DNA of 64,000 bases from Vibrio sp. BS-M-Sm-2 (GCF_041504345.1 NZ_CP167894.1:310001-374000); one strand, 5' to 3'. Shown: positions 36,752 through 46,260, counted from the first letter of the stretch. Numbers and translations are program-made. Notes: a model not told the origin generated them from the sequence alone.

Positions 36752-38548
36752 TTAATCTTCCTGATCGAGCAATCTTTCAAATTCATCGATTTGAACTTTG
36801 ACCATGTCGATGCTTTGTTGCCAAAAATCAACTTGAGTCAGGTCCATTCCTAAGTGCTTTTGAACGACTTCTTCCGCCATCATGCTGCCCGTATCACGAA
36901 GCAACGAAACGTAATCGCTGTAGAACTGCTCACCTTTCGCATCGCGCTGAGCGTAAACACCTTTACTGAACAGATAACCGAACAGGTATGGATAGTTATA
37001 AAAGCTAACTTGAGAGATGCTGAAGTGCAGCTTGCTCGCCCAGAAGTAAGGGTCAGCTTCTGTCATTGCCTCGCCGTACCACTCTTTCCAAGTGGTTTCC
37101 ATCAGGTCACACAGCTGCTGAGCCGTGAGCTCGCCTTTTTCACGCTGCTCGTAGAAGGCTTTTTCAAATTCGAAGCGAACGGGAATATTCACCATTAGTG
37201 CCAAAGAAGAAGAAAGCTCTTCCCACAGCATTTCAAGTTTCTCATTACGTGTTTGTGCTTGCTTCAATAGGTGGTCACGAACGATGTTCTCAGCAAAGAT
37301 TGAAGCGGTTTCTGCTAACGTCATTGGGTAGCGTGTTTGACACAACGGCATGTCTTTCATCACCCAGTTGTGGAACGCGTGGCCTAGCTCGTGCGCTAAT
37401 GTCATTAAGTCTGAGCGGCTACCACTCCATGTCATGAACACAAGCGGGGTGCGTGTCGCAGCAAATTTAGTGCAGTACGCACCTAGACGTTTATTGGCTG
37501 CTGGAGCGGCATCAATCCAACCGTTCTCAACCATTAATGCGACGAAATCAGCCATCTCTGGATTTACTTCAGCGAAGGCGGTTTTAATCACTTCGATCGC
37601 TTCATCAAATGGATAAACCTTAGATTCGCTGTCACCGAGTGGTGGCATCGCTGCTAAATGGTTCCAAGGCTTCATTTCATCGAGCCCGTGAACCTTTGCC
37701 ATTAATAGACCCGCTTTTTGCCCAACCTCACGATTAGCTTTAGCGACAGACATCATGGTGTCTAACGTTTCAGGCACAATGCGGCTGCCGTGTAGGCTTG
37801 GATCAAGGAAATGCACATCGCTAATTTTCGAGCGCTTTTTGTTTTCTGTCAGTCGCCACCCAGCCAATGCGTTTAGGATCGAAGCAAAAGACTCTTGATG
37901 CGTCTTCATTGCGCCTTGAACGGCACGCCATGCCGGTTCTTGTTTGTCGAATTCGCTGCCATACAACAAGCTCGCCGCTTGAGAAAAGCCCAGAGCTTCC
38001 TCTTCACCGTCCAGCTTTAGTGACAGCTTTAAAGAACCGGTTAGGTTGTCGTATAAACGCCCCCACCCATCACGGCCATCAACCTTCATAGCCGCTAACA
38101 ACTGCTCTTCAGCAACACTGAGTCGGCTGCTTGATAACTTACGAGAGCTTTCAATCGCAAAACGTTGCCCTGCTACGTCCGCACTCTCATGCTCTAATAC
38201 TGCATCAATAAACTCCGGTTCTGCATGAATTAGTGTGTCTTCGTAAGGGCTAAATGCTTGAGACATTTCAGAGTTCAGTTTGGCAACTCGACCAAGCAGT
38301 GCTTTGGCTTCTGTGTGCGTCGCGTCTACCGATGCGTGGCAGTTAGCGAAGGTGTTGATCGTGCTTAGTAGCGTGCCAGCCGCTTCAGAAGTCTGAATCG
38401 CGTTTTGCATCGCTAGAATAATGTGACGCTTTTCAACGTGTAGGTTCAACAGCTCAATGCACTGCTGAATGAGCTCAATGTCCTGTTCGATTTTTGCATC
38501 ATTAAGATCGCTATAAGCAATGCTTAGATCCCAACTTGGTGTTGTCAT
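36752..38548 (-). CDS. M3 family oligoendopeptidase, PepF-like
   Basis: A 598-residue cytosolic zinc peptidase. The M3 signature LAHELGHAFHNW gives the zinc and catalytic residues, and the third ligand is the Glu in LAETASIFAE. The N-terminal helical half and the C-terminal YNYPYLFGYLFSKG block match PepF/M3B. It cuts oligopeptides of about 6-20 residues. No operon partner. A TTTCTA repeat lies between it and cobC. Confidence 0.92.
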   Translation of the reverse strand: MTTPSWDLSIAYSDLNDAKIEQDIELIQQCIELLNLHVEKRHIILAMQNAIQTSEAAGTLLSTINTFANCHASVDATHTEAKALLGRVAKLNSEMSQAFSPYEDTLIHAEPEFIDAVLEHESADVAGQRFAIESSRKLSSSRLSVAEEQLLAAMKVDGRDGWGRLYDNLTGSLKLSLKLDGEEEALGFSQAASLLYGSEFDKQEPAWRAVQGAMKTHQESFASILNALAGWRLTENKKRSKISDVHFLDPSLHGSRIVPETLDTMMSVAKANREVGQKAGLLMAKVHGLDEMKPWNHLAAMPPLGDSESKVYPFDEAIEVIKTAFAEVNPEMADFVALMVENGWIDAAPAANKRLGAYCTKFAATRTPLVFMTWSGSRSDLMTLAHELGHAFHNWVMKDMPLCQTRYPMTLAETASIFAENIVRDHLLKQAQTRNEKLEMLWEELSSSLALMVNIPVRFEFEKAFYEQREKGELTAQQLCDLMETTWKEWYGEAMTEADPYFWASKLHFSISQVSFYNYPYLFGYLFSKGVYAQRDAKGEQFYSDYVSLLRDTGSMMAEEVVQKHLGMDLTQVDFWQQSIDMVKVQIDEFERLLDQED

Positions 38549-38614
38549 GACTAAATTCCTTTCACGTAGGTAGTAATACCAATCAGGTATAGCGGCTGTG
38601 AACGCCGCTTTATA

Positions 38615-38656
38615 CTTCTATTTATATTTCTGTTTCTATTTCTATTTCTATTTACA
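38615..38656. repeat. TTTCTA hexamer repeat upstream of pepF
   Basis: Three exact and a few imperfect copies of TTTCTA lie in the pepF 5' region, after an AGCGGC/GCCGCT inverted repeat at 38591-38609. It is a simple-sequence tract, possibly unstable in length. Confidence 0.6.
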
Positions 38657-38700
38657 GTTCTAATAGATTGTTAATTCTTAAAACTGTGTATTTTTAACAC

Positions 38701-39318
38701 TCAGAGAACAGGCAGGCCTATCGCTTTGACGCTGATAAAGCTCTGTGCAAACTGAGTGACTTGAATATGGGTTATTGATGCATTCTCTATCGATAACTTC
38801 GAGTACAAACTCGGATTTTTCCAATCAATATCAAGGCAATGCGCCAATAACATTCGAATAACGCCACCATGAGTAACCAACAATAGATTGTCACTTGGAT
38901 TGTTCAAAAGTTGCGACCAAGCTTGAGTTACTCTGTCGTGGAAGCCCTGTAAACTTTCTGCACCAGTTAATTGATGATTAGCAGGGTCTTTCCAAAAGGT
39001 TTCTAACATTCCCCACTTGTCTTCAAGTTTATCAAATGGGACACCATCCACTTCACCGAAGTTCATTTCCTGAAAGTCTGGTGCAACTGATAAAGGCACT
39101 GACATACGCTCTGCATACAGGGTTGCCAGGTCACTGCATCGTCTTAATGGTGAGGTAATAACACCATCGAAAGCGATATCATGTTCAGCCAACGCATCAC
39201 AAATCTGTTGTTGAAGGTTTGGGTTAACCAACACATCAGATAAACCATTCAGTGCAGCTTTTCCTTCAACCTTGCCATGTCTTAGCATATAGATGTTTTT
39301 GGTTGTTCCATTGACCAT
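38701..39318 (-). CDS. cobC: Alpha-ribazole phosphatase CobC
   Basis: A 205-residue histidine phosphatase with the catalytic LRHGKVEG (phospho-His), SPLRRCSDLA and the second His in THGGVIRML. It removes the phosphate of alpha-ribazole phosphate or adenosylcobalamin phosphate in the last steps of B12 assembly. It is the last gene of the cobT-cobS-cobU-cobC run, 9 nt after cobU. The family cannot be told from other phosphoglycerate-mutase-like enzymes by motif alone, but the context is firm. Confidence 0.9.
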   Translation of the reverse strand: MVNGTTKNIYMLRHGKVEGKAALNGLSDVLVNPNLQQQICDALAEHDIAFDGVITSPLRRCSDLATLYAERMSVPLSVAPDFQEMNFGEVDGVPFDKLEDKWGMLETFWKDPANHQLTGAESLQGFHDRVTQAWSQLLNNPSDNLLLVTHGGVIRMLLAHCLDIDWKNPSLYSKLSIENASITHIQVTQFAQSFISVKAIGLPVL

Positions 39319-39327
39319 GAGTGCGAC

Positions 39328-39930
39328 CTAGCCTTGAGTATCAAGCAAGTGATTAGATGGTTTTAAGTGAAGCGGCAATCCGGCAGCGACCAGTGTGACG
39401 CGTTCAACGACGCAAGCTAGCGCTTGGTTCATTCTCCCTGCATTGTCCACAAACAAGCGCGACACTTTACCCAATGGCACAACACCTAAACCGACTTCGT
39501 TAGAGACCATGATAATTTGCGCAGGGCTTTGCTCGACGCTTTGCACCAATAGTTCCACAACGGCTTCAACCTGTTCATTGGTTGCGTCATCACCCAGTTC
39601 AAAGATGACGTTGTTCAGCCACAAGGTTAGGCAATCAATCAACACCACATCATCTTGGTTAAAACACTGCAGTTTTTCGGCTAACTCAACAGGAACTTCA
39701 TGCTCAATCCAATGCTCGCCACGACGTTGTTGATGGTGCGCGATTCGTTCTCGCATTTCGTCGTCCAAGTAAGTGGCTGTCGCAATATAGTTGAGGCGTC
39801 CATTTGAACATGCTTCAAGCGCACATAATGCTTGTTGCTCTGCAAAACTCGACTTGCCAGAACGAGCCCCGCCTAATATCAGATGGCTGTTTCGCTGCCT
39901 TGTTTGATTAGTTTGATTCGTGTTCGTCAT
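39328..39930 (-). CDS. cobU: Adenosylcobinamide kinase/guanylyltransferase CobU
   Basis: The 200-residue enzyme phosphorylates adenosylcobinamide and adds GMP. The P-loop is GGARSGKSSFAEQ, and the family shows IATATYLDDEMRERIAHHQQRR, VLIDCLTLWLNN, and SNEVGLGVVPLGKVSRLF. Its His in the HHQQRR stretch is the guanylylated residue. Start is 9 nt after the cobS stop; the four cob genes are one operon. Confidence 0.95.
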   Translation of the reverse strand: MTNTNQTNQTRQRNSHLILGGARSGKSSFAEQQALCALEACSNGRLNYIATATYLDDEMRERIAHHQQRRGEHWIEHEVPVELAEKLQCFNQDDVVLIDCLTLWLNNVIFELGDDATNEQVEAVVELLVQSVEQSPAQIIMVSNEVGLGVVPLGKVSRLFVDNAGRMNQALACVVERVTLVAAGLPLHLKPSNHLLDTQG

Positions 39931-39939
39931 AGAAAGCCG

Positions 39940-40746
39940 TTATAGAAAGCCATTGTAAAATGCAGTAATGAATACAAGGTAAGTCAGCAACTCAATCAAC
40001 TGTTGAGCTGCCCCCAAGCAGTCGCCAGTAAAGCCACCAATTCGAGCCGTTAACCACTTTTTGAAACCTGTTCTGAACAGATAGGCGACGACAGATAAAA
40101 CCAAAGCGAATTCAAGACCAAACCATAAGCTAGGCAGCACGCCTACAAGCAATAAGAAGACAAGTTCGCCTTTGGTTTGCTTGTTAGCCAATGGCTTACT
40201 TTTACTGGTATCTAAATCGCTAACGTAAGGCATGTCGTAAATCAGCGATGCAGCAATCGCGCGACTAAAGGTATAACTGGTAACGATAACCATAAACAGA
40301 GCAGTCATGGTGACCAGTTCATTCAAAAGAATCCACTTACCAAGCAAAGCCATGATAAGCGCAGACGCGCCATATGTGCCGATACGGCTATCTTTCATGA
40401 TGCTCAAACGGCGTTCGAGCGTCATTCCACCACCAATGCCATCCGCCATGTCGGTCAGACCATCTTCATGGAAAGCACCGGTGAGCATTAAGCTGAAACT
40501 CATCATTAAAAAGATGGCAACTGCACTTGGCAGTATGGCATCGAGCAACAAGAATACGCCGCCACAAAGAACACCAAGTAACAAACCAACAGCTGAAAAA
40601 TAACGACCCGAACGATTCATTCGCTCTGATGAATAGGACGTGTTCTTTGGCATTGGCAAGCGAGAAAAGAAACCCATCGCCAGCGCAAACAACTCCCACT
40701 GATAAGTGACTCGATCTTTCAATGATCTTTCTGGTGCATCATTCAT
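39940..40746 (-). CDS. cobS: Adenosylcobinamide-GDP ribazoletransferase CobS
   Basis: A 268-residue membrane enzyme with several helices. It joins alpha-ribazole to adenosylcobinamide-GDP to complete cobalamin. The active region HEDGLTDMADGIGGG is the family's Asp-rich motif; GFFSRLPMP is near the start and GGFTGDCLGAAQQ near the end. It overlaps cobT by one base. It does not show de novo corrin ring genes nearby, so this is a salvage pathway. Confidence 0.93.
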   Translation of the reverse strand: MNDAPERSLKDRVTYQWELFALAMGFFSRLPMPKNTSYSSERMNRSGRYFSAVGLLLGVLCGGVFLLLDAILPSAVAIFLMMSFSLMLTGAFHEDGLTDMADGIGGGMTLERRLSIMKDSRIGTYGASALIMALLGKWILLNELVTMTALFMVIVTSYTFSRAIAASLIYDMPYVSDLDTSKSKPLANKQTKGELVFLLLVGVLPSLWFGLEFALVLSVVAYLFRTGFKKWLTARIGGFTGDCLGAAQQLIELLTYLVFITAFYNGFL

Positions 40747-41792
40747 TAAACAGTGACTCCAGCGCTCTCGAAGCTCGCCATGTTGTTGTAAAACTCTGCA
40801 GCCGCTCGAATGATAGGCATGGCTAGTGCAGCCCCCGTGCCCTCGCCCAGTCTCAAGCCAAGATCGAGCAGTGGCTCTGCGTCCAGAAGCTCTAACAAGA
40901 TTCTGTGTCCCGACTCTTCAGAGCGATGTGCAAAAATCATATAATCACGACAGTTCGGCTCGATTAAAGTCGCGGCATACGCAGCAACCGACACTATAAA
41001 GCCATCGACTAATACTGGCGTTTTGTTCTGGTAAGCACCAAGGAAACCACCGACCATTTGAACGATTTCATAGCCACCGACTTGTGCTAGTACCTCTTTA
41101 ATATCTTTAACTTCTTTCGCAGCTAAACCTTTGCAACGAGCAACACCTTGCTCAACCACAGCCACTTTACGTGCAAGCTGTTCATTGTTGATGCCAGTGC
41201 CTAGGCCAACACACTCATCTGCAGACCGATTCGCTAACGCACTTAAGATCGCAGATGCGCTGCTGGTATTTCCGATGCCCATTTCACCAAACATGATGAT
41301 ATTGGTTCCATTTGAAATGGTTCTAGAAATAAGTTCTGTACCCAGTTCAATCCCACGCTCAACCGTTTCGAGGCTCATTGCCGCTTCATTGGCAAAGTTA
41401 TTGGTTCGTGTACCTAAACGCTGAGAGATCAACATGCCACTGTCTGATTCCACAGGCAACAATATCCCCGTGTCGACTACCGTGATATCGATATCACTCA
41501 CCGCACAGAAGCAATTTATCGCCGCGCCACCGCTTAAAAAGTTCAACACCATCTGTTGCGTCACGGCACTTGGAGCAATACTCACACCTTCATCGGCTAT
41601 GCCATGGTCGCCAGCAAATATGATGATACTTGGCTTATTCAATTCGATGTGCTCAACCGCAGTTTCTTTGCCTTGGCTCTGAATCAATGCCAGTTTATGT
41701 GCGACTTTTTCTAGTAAGCCAAGCGCACCGAGCGGCTTGGTTTTTTGGTCAATTCGGTGTTGGATGTACTGCGAGTATTGGGTATCTAACAT
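40746..41792 (-). CDS. cobT: Nicotinate-nucleotide-dimethylbenzimidazole phosphoribosyltransferase CobT
   Basis: The 348-residue enzyme makes alpha-ribazole phosphate from nicotinate mononucleotide and dimethylbenzimidazole. Motifs: [42 protein letters not shown], and the catalytic Glu region [14 protein letters not shown]. It is full length. It precedes cobS with one base of overlap and follows the flavin reductase gene by about 50 nt, so that gene may be in the same transcript. Dimethylbenzimidazole is made from FMN, so a flavin-handling neighbour is notable. Confidence 0.95.
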   Translation of the reverse strand: MLDTQYSQYIQHRIDQKTKPLGALGLLEKVAHKLALIQSQGKETAVEHIELNKPSIIIFAGDHGIADEGVSIAPSAVTQQMVLNFLSGGAAINCFCAVSDIDITVVDTGILLPVESDSGMLISQRLGTRTNNFANEAAMSLETVERGIELGTELISRTISNGTNIIMFGEMGIGNTSSASAILSALANRSADECVGLGTGINNEQLARKVAVVEQGVARCKGLAAKEVKDIKEVLAQVGGYEIVQMVGGFLGAYQNKTPVLVDGFIVSVAAYAATLIEPNCRDYMIFAHRSEESGHRILLELLDAEPLLDLGLRLGEGTGAALAMPIIRAAAEFYNNMASFESAGVTV

Positions 41793-41840
41793 AGTTTTTA
41801 AAAACGCTTATTCTGGGTACGTTGATTTAGGAGCTACTAC

Positions 41841-42461
41841 TTAGGGATTATTACTTAGGGCGTGCGACAGAGAACACATTGGAAAGCGTCGCGTATTCCC
41901 CCCACCAAGTCGAGATAAAGGATCCAGTGCTAGTGCATCAACCTTCAAGCGCTCACTCTCTTTATCGATCACATCTTCGGAAATGTACACGGTTTCAACT
42001 TGAGCAAAGATGAGACTTTGCGGTACTTCACCGACTTCTTTAACTTCATACAATGTGCAACCAAACGCCACAGCACACTCCTTCACTCTAGGTAAAGAAA
42101 AGCCTTCAAATTCAACCAACTCGATATTATTCGCGGTTACTTCAGACTCACCATGATCGAGCGTGGCTGCTGTCGCCGTCATCACCTCGGCAGAACTGGC
42201 TGACGCGATATGAATGACCAACTTACCCGTTTCAAGGGCATTACGGGTGGTATCTTTGATTTCGCCCGATGGCTTTTTCCCAACCGATAGCATCAGTAGC
42301 GGCGGGTTGCTGGAAACAGGCGTGAAATAAGAGAAAGGCGCTAGGTTGTACTCTTGGTCAGAAGATTCCGTCAATGCCCACGCTATCGGGCGAGGAACAA
42401 CGGTTTGTGTCATCAGGTGATAGATCTGAGTGGGAGCGAGAGTATCAAGCTTGAGGTTCAT
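41841..42461 (-). CDS. Flavin reductase family protein (split barrel)
   Basis: A 206-residue protein with the FMN-binding split barrel signature: VVPRPIAWAL, FSYFTPVSSNPPLLMLSVG, KDTTRNALETG and FGCTLYEVKEVG. It ends with LSRLGGGNTRRFP. These proteins bind FMN and reduce free flavin or act as oxidoreductases. It lies 48 nt upstream of cobT on the same strand. It could support B12-related chemistry (flavin supply or reduced corrin), but this link is by position only. BluB, which makes dimethylbenzimidazole, is a different family. Confidence 0.8.
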   Translation of the reverse strand: MNLKLDTLAPTQIYHLMTQTVVPRPIAWALTESSDQEYNLAPFSYFTPVSSNPPLLMLSVGKKPSGEIKDTTRNALETGKLVIHIASASSAEVMTATAATLDHGESEVTANNIELVEFEGFSLPRVKECAVAFGCTLYEVKEVGEVPQSLIFAQVETVYISEDVIDKESERLKVDALALDPLSRLGGGNTRRFPMCSLSHALSNNP

Positions 42462-42815
42462 AGCACGTCCTTGGTCTATGTGAATTACGACTCAGTTTAC
42501 GTGTTAAGCAATGCTGTATCTATGCCTAATCAACCGAAATCGCAGAGAGTGTTCTTAATTTAATCAGTTCAAGAGCACTTTTTCTCAAATTGAGAATCAA
42601 AAAACACAACAGGGTTTCGTATCGAACACCACCAAAGCTAAAAATCAATAACTTATGTTTTGGCACCGTTTATGCTTTATTTAAAGTACTTGTTGATCTC
42701 TCCATTGATACGTATCCATACAGTGAACACCCACATTATTAGCTACAAAATGCAACACCAAGCAACACAACCGGTTGAAAGCAACAAAGTTCAGAAAAGT
42801 GATTTAGGAGGTGTA
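42462..42815. other. Intergenic region upstream of the cob operon, palindrome seen
   Basis: This 354-bp region holds the promoters of the flavin reductase-cob transcript and the small basic gene. It has a palindrome TTCTCAA-A-TTGAGAA at 42582-42596 that could be an operator. I looked for a cobalamin riboswitch B12 box (GCCACTG, either strand) and found none. No ORF before 42816 has a convincing start. Confidence 0.5.
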
Positions 42816-42905
42816 ATGATTCCGAATTCAAGCAAAAGAAAACCAAATAAATCAGGTAAGAAAACTAGCAAGAAGGTAAGGAAAATCCCACTCTCCTTTA
42901 CCTAG
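42816..42905 (+). CDS. Tiny very basic protein, 29 residues
   Basis: A 29-codon gene with a textbook ribosome binding site (TTAGGAGG, about five bases before ATG) and a terminator soon after. The product begins MIPNSSKRKPNKSGKK and is rich in Lys, Arg and Ser, with no Asp or Glu. It should bind RNA, DNA or membranes, or be a ribosome-associated peptide. A longer frame running from 42660 lacks a ribosome binding site. No family is known to me. Confidence 0.65.
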   Translation: MIPNSSKRKPNKSGKKTSKKVRKIPLSFT

Positions 42906-42923
42906 TAAGCAACAAAGTAAATA

Positions 42924-42951
42924 ACAAGCCCGTCGCCCAGCGGGCTTTGTT
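42924..42951 (+). terminator. Terminator after the basic peptide gene
   Basis: AGCCCG pairs with CGGGCT around GTCGCCCA-like loop sequence, flanked by A-rich and T-rich runs (ACAA before, TTTGTT after). It closes a transcript of roughly 200 nt, supporting the 29-codon gene. Confidence 0.75.
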
Positions 42952-43087
42952 ATCTCTACTGACATCACTTCCTATCTCTTTGTGCAAAACTCAATCGAAC
43001 AGCTACCAAGTCCAACTAATTAGACATTTAGTACAAAACGAAACCACTAAATAAGTAAATCAAATTGCTTTGGTACACTTATCACTC

Positions 43088-43124
43088 AATGTAAATTATC
43101 CCTTACATTTTATGTACTTACATA
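43088..43124. promoter_or_regulatory. Paired palindromes upstream of the prepilin gene
   Basis: AATGTAA and TTACATT face each other at 43088-43109, followed by the perfect TATGTA-CT-TACATA at 43111-43124. They share a TGTA half-site. They lie about 70-100 nt before the prepilin ATG, a likely regulator-binding region. Confidence 0.55.
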
Positions 43125-43191
43125 AATCTCAGATCCATTTACATATTAAATCTTGTTGCTAATATTTCCCTGTCAGTTATTAAGGGTACTT

Positions 43192-43677
43192 ATGGAAAAC
43201 AAAGGCTTCACGTTAATTGAAATGGTGGTGACTATCATCATTTTAGGCATTCTCTCAGTGACTGTAGCACCACGATTTTTGAACCTGAACTCTGATGCCA
43301 GGATAGCCACACTCGATGGATTCATTGGCGCTTTCAACGCAACAAACGAAATCGTGATGGGTAAAGCCACTATTGAAGGTTTAGAGAAGGAAAAACTAGC
43401 AAAGCTCTCAGATCAAAATATTTGGATACGATGGGGAACGATCGCTCTCGACTCTGACAATGTTGAAAACGCTATGGAAACGGAAAACTACCATCTATTG
43501 AGCTACGGACCTCAATTTAACCCTACGCTGATTGTCTACACAGGCAAAGAAAGGCAGTTTAGAGAACTGAAAGCTTACAACTGTTTCGTTCAACTCACTC
43601 GCTCCTACACATTAAATCAAGATCAGCTCGTCAACATTGGTGATCTTACGATCAATACATTCTATGACGGGTGCTAA
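43192..43677 (+). CDS. Lone type IV prepilin-like protein
   Basis: The ATG at 43192 has AAGGG five bases upstream. The 161-residue product has a class III leader: MENKG then FTLIEMVVTIIILGIL, with prepilin peptidase cleavage after Gly5 and Glu at mature position +5. The rest has a pilin-like helix and a C-terminal Cys pair (YNCFVQL and FYDGC) that could form the D-loop. It resembles MSHA or type II secretion pseudopilins. There are no pilus or secretion genes nearby, so it works with machinery encoded elsewhere, or is a free orphan. Confidence 0.85.
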   Translation: MENKGFTLIEMVVTIIILGILSVTVAPRFLNLNSDARIATLDGFIGAFNATNEIVMGKATIEGLEKEKLAKLSDQNIWIRWGTIALDSDNVENAMETENYHLLSYGPQFNPTLIVYTGKERQFRELKAYNCFVQLTRSYTLNQDQLVNIGDLTINTFYDGC

Positions 43678-43907
43678 CTCAAGCGCCGTGAAGTCTTACT
43701 AAACCTAACACCTGCTTTTACAGTTAATTAAAACAGCTTGTATTCGTGAGCTGTTTTTCACCTTTTCTTCGGTTTGTTGTCAGCGACTTTGCCGACATGG
43801 AATTGACAATTTGTATGCACCTTCACATTACCGACGATGAAATCGCCAACATTCCTAAATAAGGTTTAAATTAAAAACAGTAACTTACATATACGTTAGG
43901 GATAACC

Positions 43908-44603
43908 ATGAGCATTACTGGAGACAAAACATCGGTCGTGGTGGCTGGTGCAACAGGGCTAATTGGCCAACATGTGATGAAGCTGCTCACCGACGAACCT
44001 GCAGTTGATCATATTTATGCCTTGTCCCGAAGAGCATTAGACTCGCAGTTTCATTCCGATAAACTCCACACGCTCATTCACAGTGATCTTCAAGTCACGA
44101 GTTGGGACGATACCCAAGCCACACCTAATCTCGGTATTATCTGCTTAGGAACGACTAAGAAAAAGGCAGGTTCGAAAGAAGCATTGCGTAAAGTCGATGT
44201 AGAGTTGGTTAGCCATGTGGCTCAGTCGATGAAGTTTCTTGGGGTTCAACGCGTTGCGGTTGTGTCCAGTTACGGCGCGTCCGCCGATTCCTATTCGCAC
44301 TACCTCAAGTGTAAAGGGCAAATGGAACAGAACTTAAAACGTATCGGCTTCAAGCAACTGTTCATTGCACGCCCTGGGCCATTGGTTGGTGAGCGAGAAG
44401 AACCAAGAGCCGACGAAAAACTGCTACAAAGCCTGTTTCCTCTCCTATCGCCCTTTATGTTTGGCAAATTCAAAAACCTGCGCCCAATTCAGTCAAAAGA
44501 CGTTGCGCAAGCCATGTTGTTCCGATTGTTCGAAAATAATTTCCAAAATATCGAAATTTACTCGTCAAGCGACATGCTTAATTTATTGGCAAAATATCGC
44601 TAA
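43908..44603 (+). CDS. NAD(P)-binding SDR-like protein
   Basis: A 231-residue Rossmann protein with the nucleotide motif VVVAGATGLIGQHVMK and the SSYGASADSYSHYLKCKGQME segment, where the Ser and Tyr-x-x-x-Lys positions fit the atypical SDR group (NmrA/HIM1-like). The RPGPLVGEREEPR stretch matches bacterial YbjT/oxidoreductase-like proteins. A redox or sensor role is likely, substrate unknown. Monocistronic. Confidence 0.78.
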   Translation: MSITGDKTSVVVAGATGLIGQHVMKLLTDEPAVDHIYALSRRALDSQFHSDKLHTLIHSDLQVTSWDDTQATPNLGIICLGTTKKKAGSKEALRKVDVELVSHVAQSMKFLGVQRVAVVSSYGASADSYSHYLKCKGQMEQNLKRIGFKQLFIARPGPLVGEREEPRADEKLLQSLFPLLSPFMFGKFKNLRPIQSKDVAQAMLFRLFENNFQNIEIYSSSDMLNLLAKYR

Positions 44604-44788
44604 AAAGCTCATCTATTCACCACAATGTTGGATATCCACTCATTCTATTCAGTGGATATTACCTATCGTTCTATTTAATTACTTTTCCTTATTTTACGTT
44701 TTGTTACAGGTCGCTACTGTAGCTAACAGTATTTGCGCCCATATATCTAAGCGCCCTATCGATTCAAAGAAATTCATAAGGAAAACAA

Positions 44789-46162
44789 ATGTCATTTTCA
44801 GCTATCGCTGCCTTAGCGGTATTCACTGGTATCCTCTTCTTTCTCTACGGACAGCAGAAAAAAGAAAACACGTTATCGCGCTTAGTTCTATTAGGTTTAG
44901 TTTTTGGTAGTGCTTTCGGCCTAGGTCTTCAGCTGCTATTTGGTGAAGGCAACCCTGTTATTAAAGAAACGCTAGACTGGGTAAACATTGTTGGTCGTGG
45001 TTACGTTGGCCTACTGAAAATGGTGATCATGCCATTAGTATTGGTTTCAATGATTGCTGCAGTAGTGAAGCTTGAAAAAGGCGGTTCACTGGGCAAAATC
45101 TCTGGCATCACAATCTCTGTGTTGCTCGCAACCACAGCGATTTCTGCGATTGTCGGTATTGTTGTGACTCAAGCATTCGGCCTATCTGCTGAAGGTTTGA
45201 CAGAAGGTGCTCGTGAAACAGCACGTATCGCAACGCTAGAAAGCCGCATTGGTACTGTTTCTGACTTAACGATTCCTCAAATGCTGGTTAGCTTCATTCC
45301 AACCAACCCATTTGCAGACCTAACGGGCGCTCGCTCTACGTCTATCATCGCGGTTGTTATCTTTGGTGTGCTAACGGGTATTGCTGCACGTAAAGTAATG
45401 GCAGAGAAAGAAGAGCTAGAATCTCCAATTCGTACGTTCGTTGAAGCGGCTCAATCTATCGTGATGCGCTTAGTTAAGATGATCATGGCACTAACGCCAT
45501 ACGGCATCGCAGCATTAATGGCGAAAGTAGTAGCAACATCAAGCGCTTCTGACATCTTAAGCCTACTAGGTTTCATCGTCGCTTCTTACGTAGCAATTCT
45601 ATTGATGTTCGTTGTTCACGGTATGTTGGTTTCTTTTGTTGGTGTAAACCCGAAAGAGTACTTCCAAAAAATCTGGCCTGTTCTAACGTTCGCTTTCACT
45701 TCGCGTAGTTCTGCAGCAACGATTCCACTGAACGTTGAAGCTCAAATCACGAAGCTAAACGTGCCACCAGCAATTGCTAACCTATCTGCATCTTTTGGCG
45801 CAACAATTGGTCAAAACGGTTGTGCGGGTATCTACCCTGCAATGCTAGCAGTTATGGTTGCACCTACAGTTGGCATCGACCCTATGGACATCAACTTCAT
45901 TCTGTCTCTGATTGCAATTATCACAGTAAGCTCTTTCGGTATCGCAGGTGTGGGTGGCGGTGCAACGTTCGCAGCACTTATCGTACTTCCAGCTATGGGC
46001 CTTCCTGTAACGATTGCAGCACTGCTTATCTCTATCGAACCACTTATCGATATGGCTCGTACGGCGCTTAACGTATCTGGTGCAATGACAGCCGGCACTA
46101 TTACAAGTCGCCTATTAGGTAAGAAAGACAAGCAACAAGATCTGGAACAAGCGAACGCTTAA
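44789..46162 (+). CDS. L-cystine/dicarboxylate symporter, TcyP-like
   Basis: A 457-residue DAACS-family carrier with many membrane helices. Family motifs: LKMVIMPLVLVSMIAAV, FTSRSSAATIPLNV (the serine-rich re-entrant loop) and GCAGIYPAMLAVM. The Gln/Asn-Gly-Cys-Ala sequence and the length fit TcyP/YdjN, the sodium-coupled L-cystine importer, better than glutamate or dicarboxylate carriers. A terminator follows. Confidence 0.85.
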   Translation: MSFSAIAALAVFTGILFFLYGQQKKENTLSRLVLLGLVFGSAFGLGLQLLFGEGNPVIKETLDWVNIVGRGYVGLLKMVIMPLVLVSMIAAVVKLEKGGSLGKISGITISVLLATTAISAIVGIVVTQAFGLSAEGLTEGARETARIATLESRIGTVSDLTIPQMLVSFIPTNPFADLTGARSTSIIAVVIFGVLTGIAARKVMAEKEELESPIRTFVEAAQSIVMRLVKMIMALTPYGIAALMAKVVATSSASDILSLLGFIVASYVAILLMFVVHGMLVSFVGVNPKEYFQKIWPVLTFAFTSRSSAATIPLNVEAQITKLNVPPAIANLSASFGATIGQNGCAGIYPAMLAVMVAPTVGIDPMDINFILSLIAIITVSSFGIAGVGGGATFAALIVLPAMGLPVTIAALLISIEPLIDMARTALNVSGAMTAGTITSRLLGKKDKQQDLEQANA

Positions 46163-46187
46163 TTCTGAATCAAACAGCTCGACCAAC

Positions 46188-46218
46188 AAAAAAACCGATG
46201 TTCATGCATCGGTTTTTT
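46188..46218 (+). terminator. Terminator after the cystine carrier gene
   Basis: AAAAACCGATG pairs with CATCGGTTTTT around a 6-nt loop, followed by T6. Confidence 0.85.
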
Positions 46219-46260
46219 ATTTTCTGTCTTATGTCAGAGCCACTTTCTGAACAGTAGAGC

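Noticed and set aside
38591..38609. AGCGGC/GCCGCT hairpin as the cob operon terminator
   Set aside because: It is about 90 nt past cobC and not followed by a T run on the minus strand.
42462..42815. Cobalamin riboswitch before the cob operon
   Set aside because: No B12 box (GCCACTG) on either strand and no matching stem layout.
42660..42815. Longer frame ahead of the 29-residue gene
   Set aside because: The start has no ribosome binding site and the extension is not protein-like; the ATG at 42816 has an ideal one.
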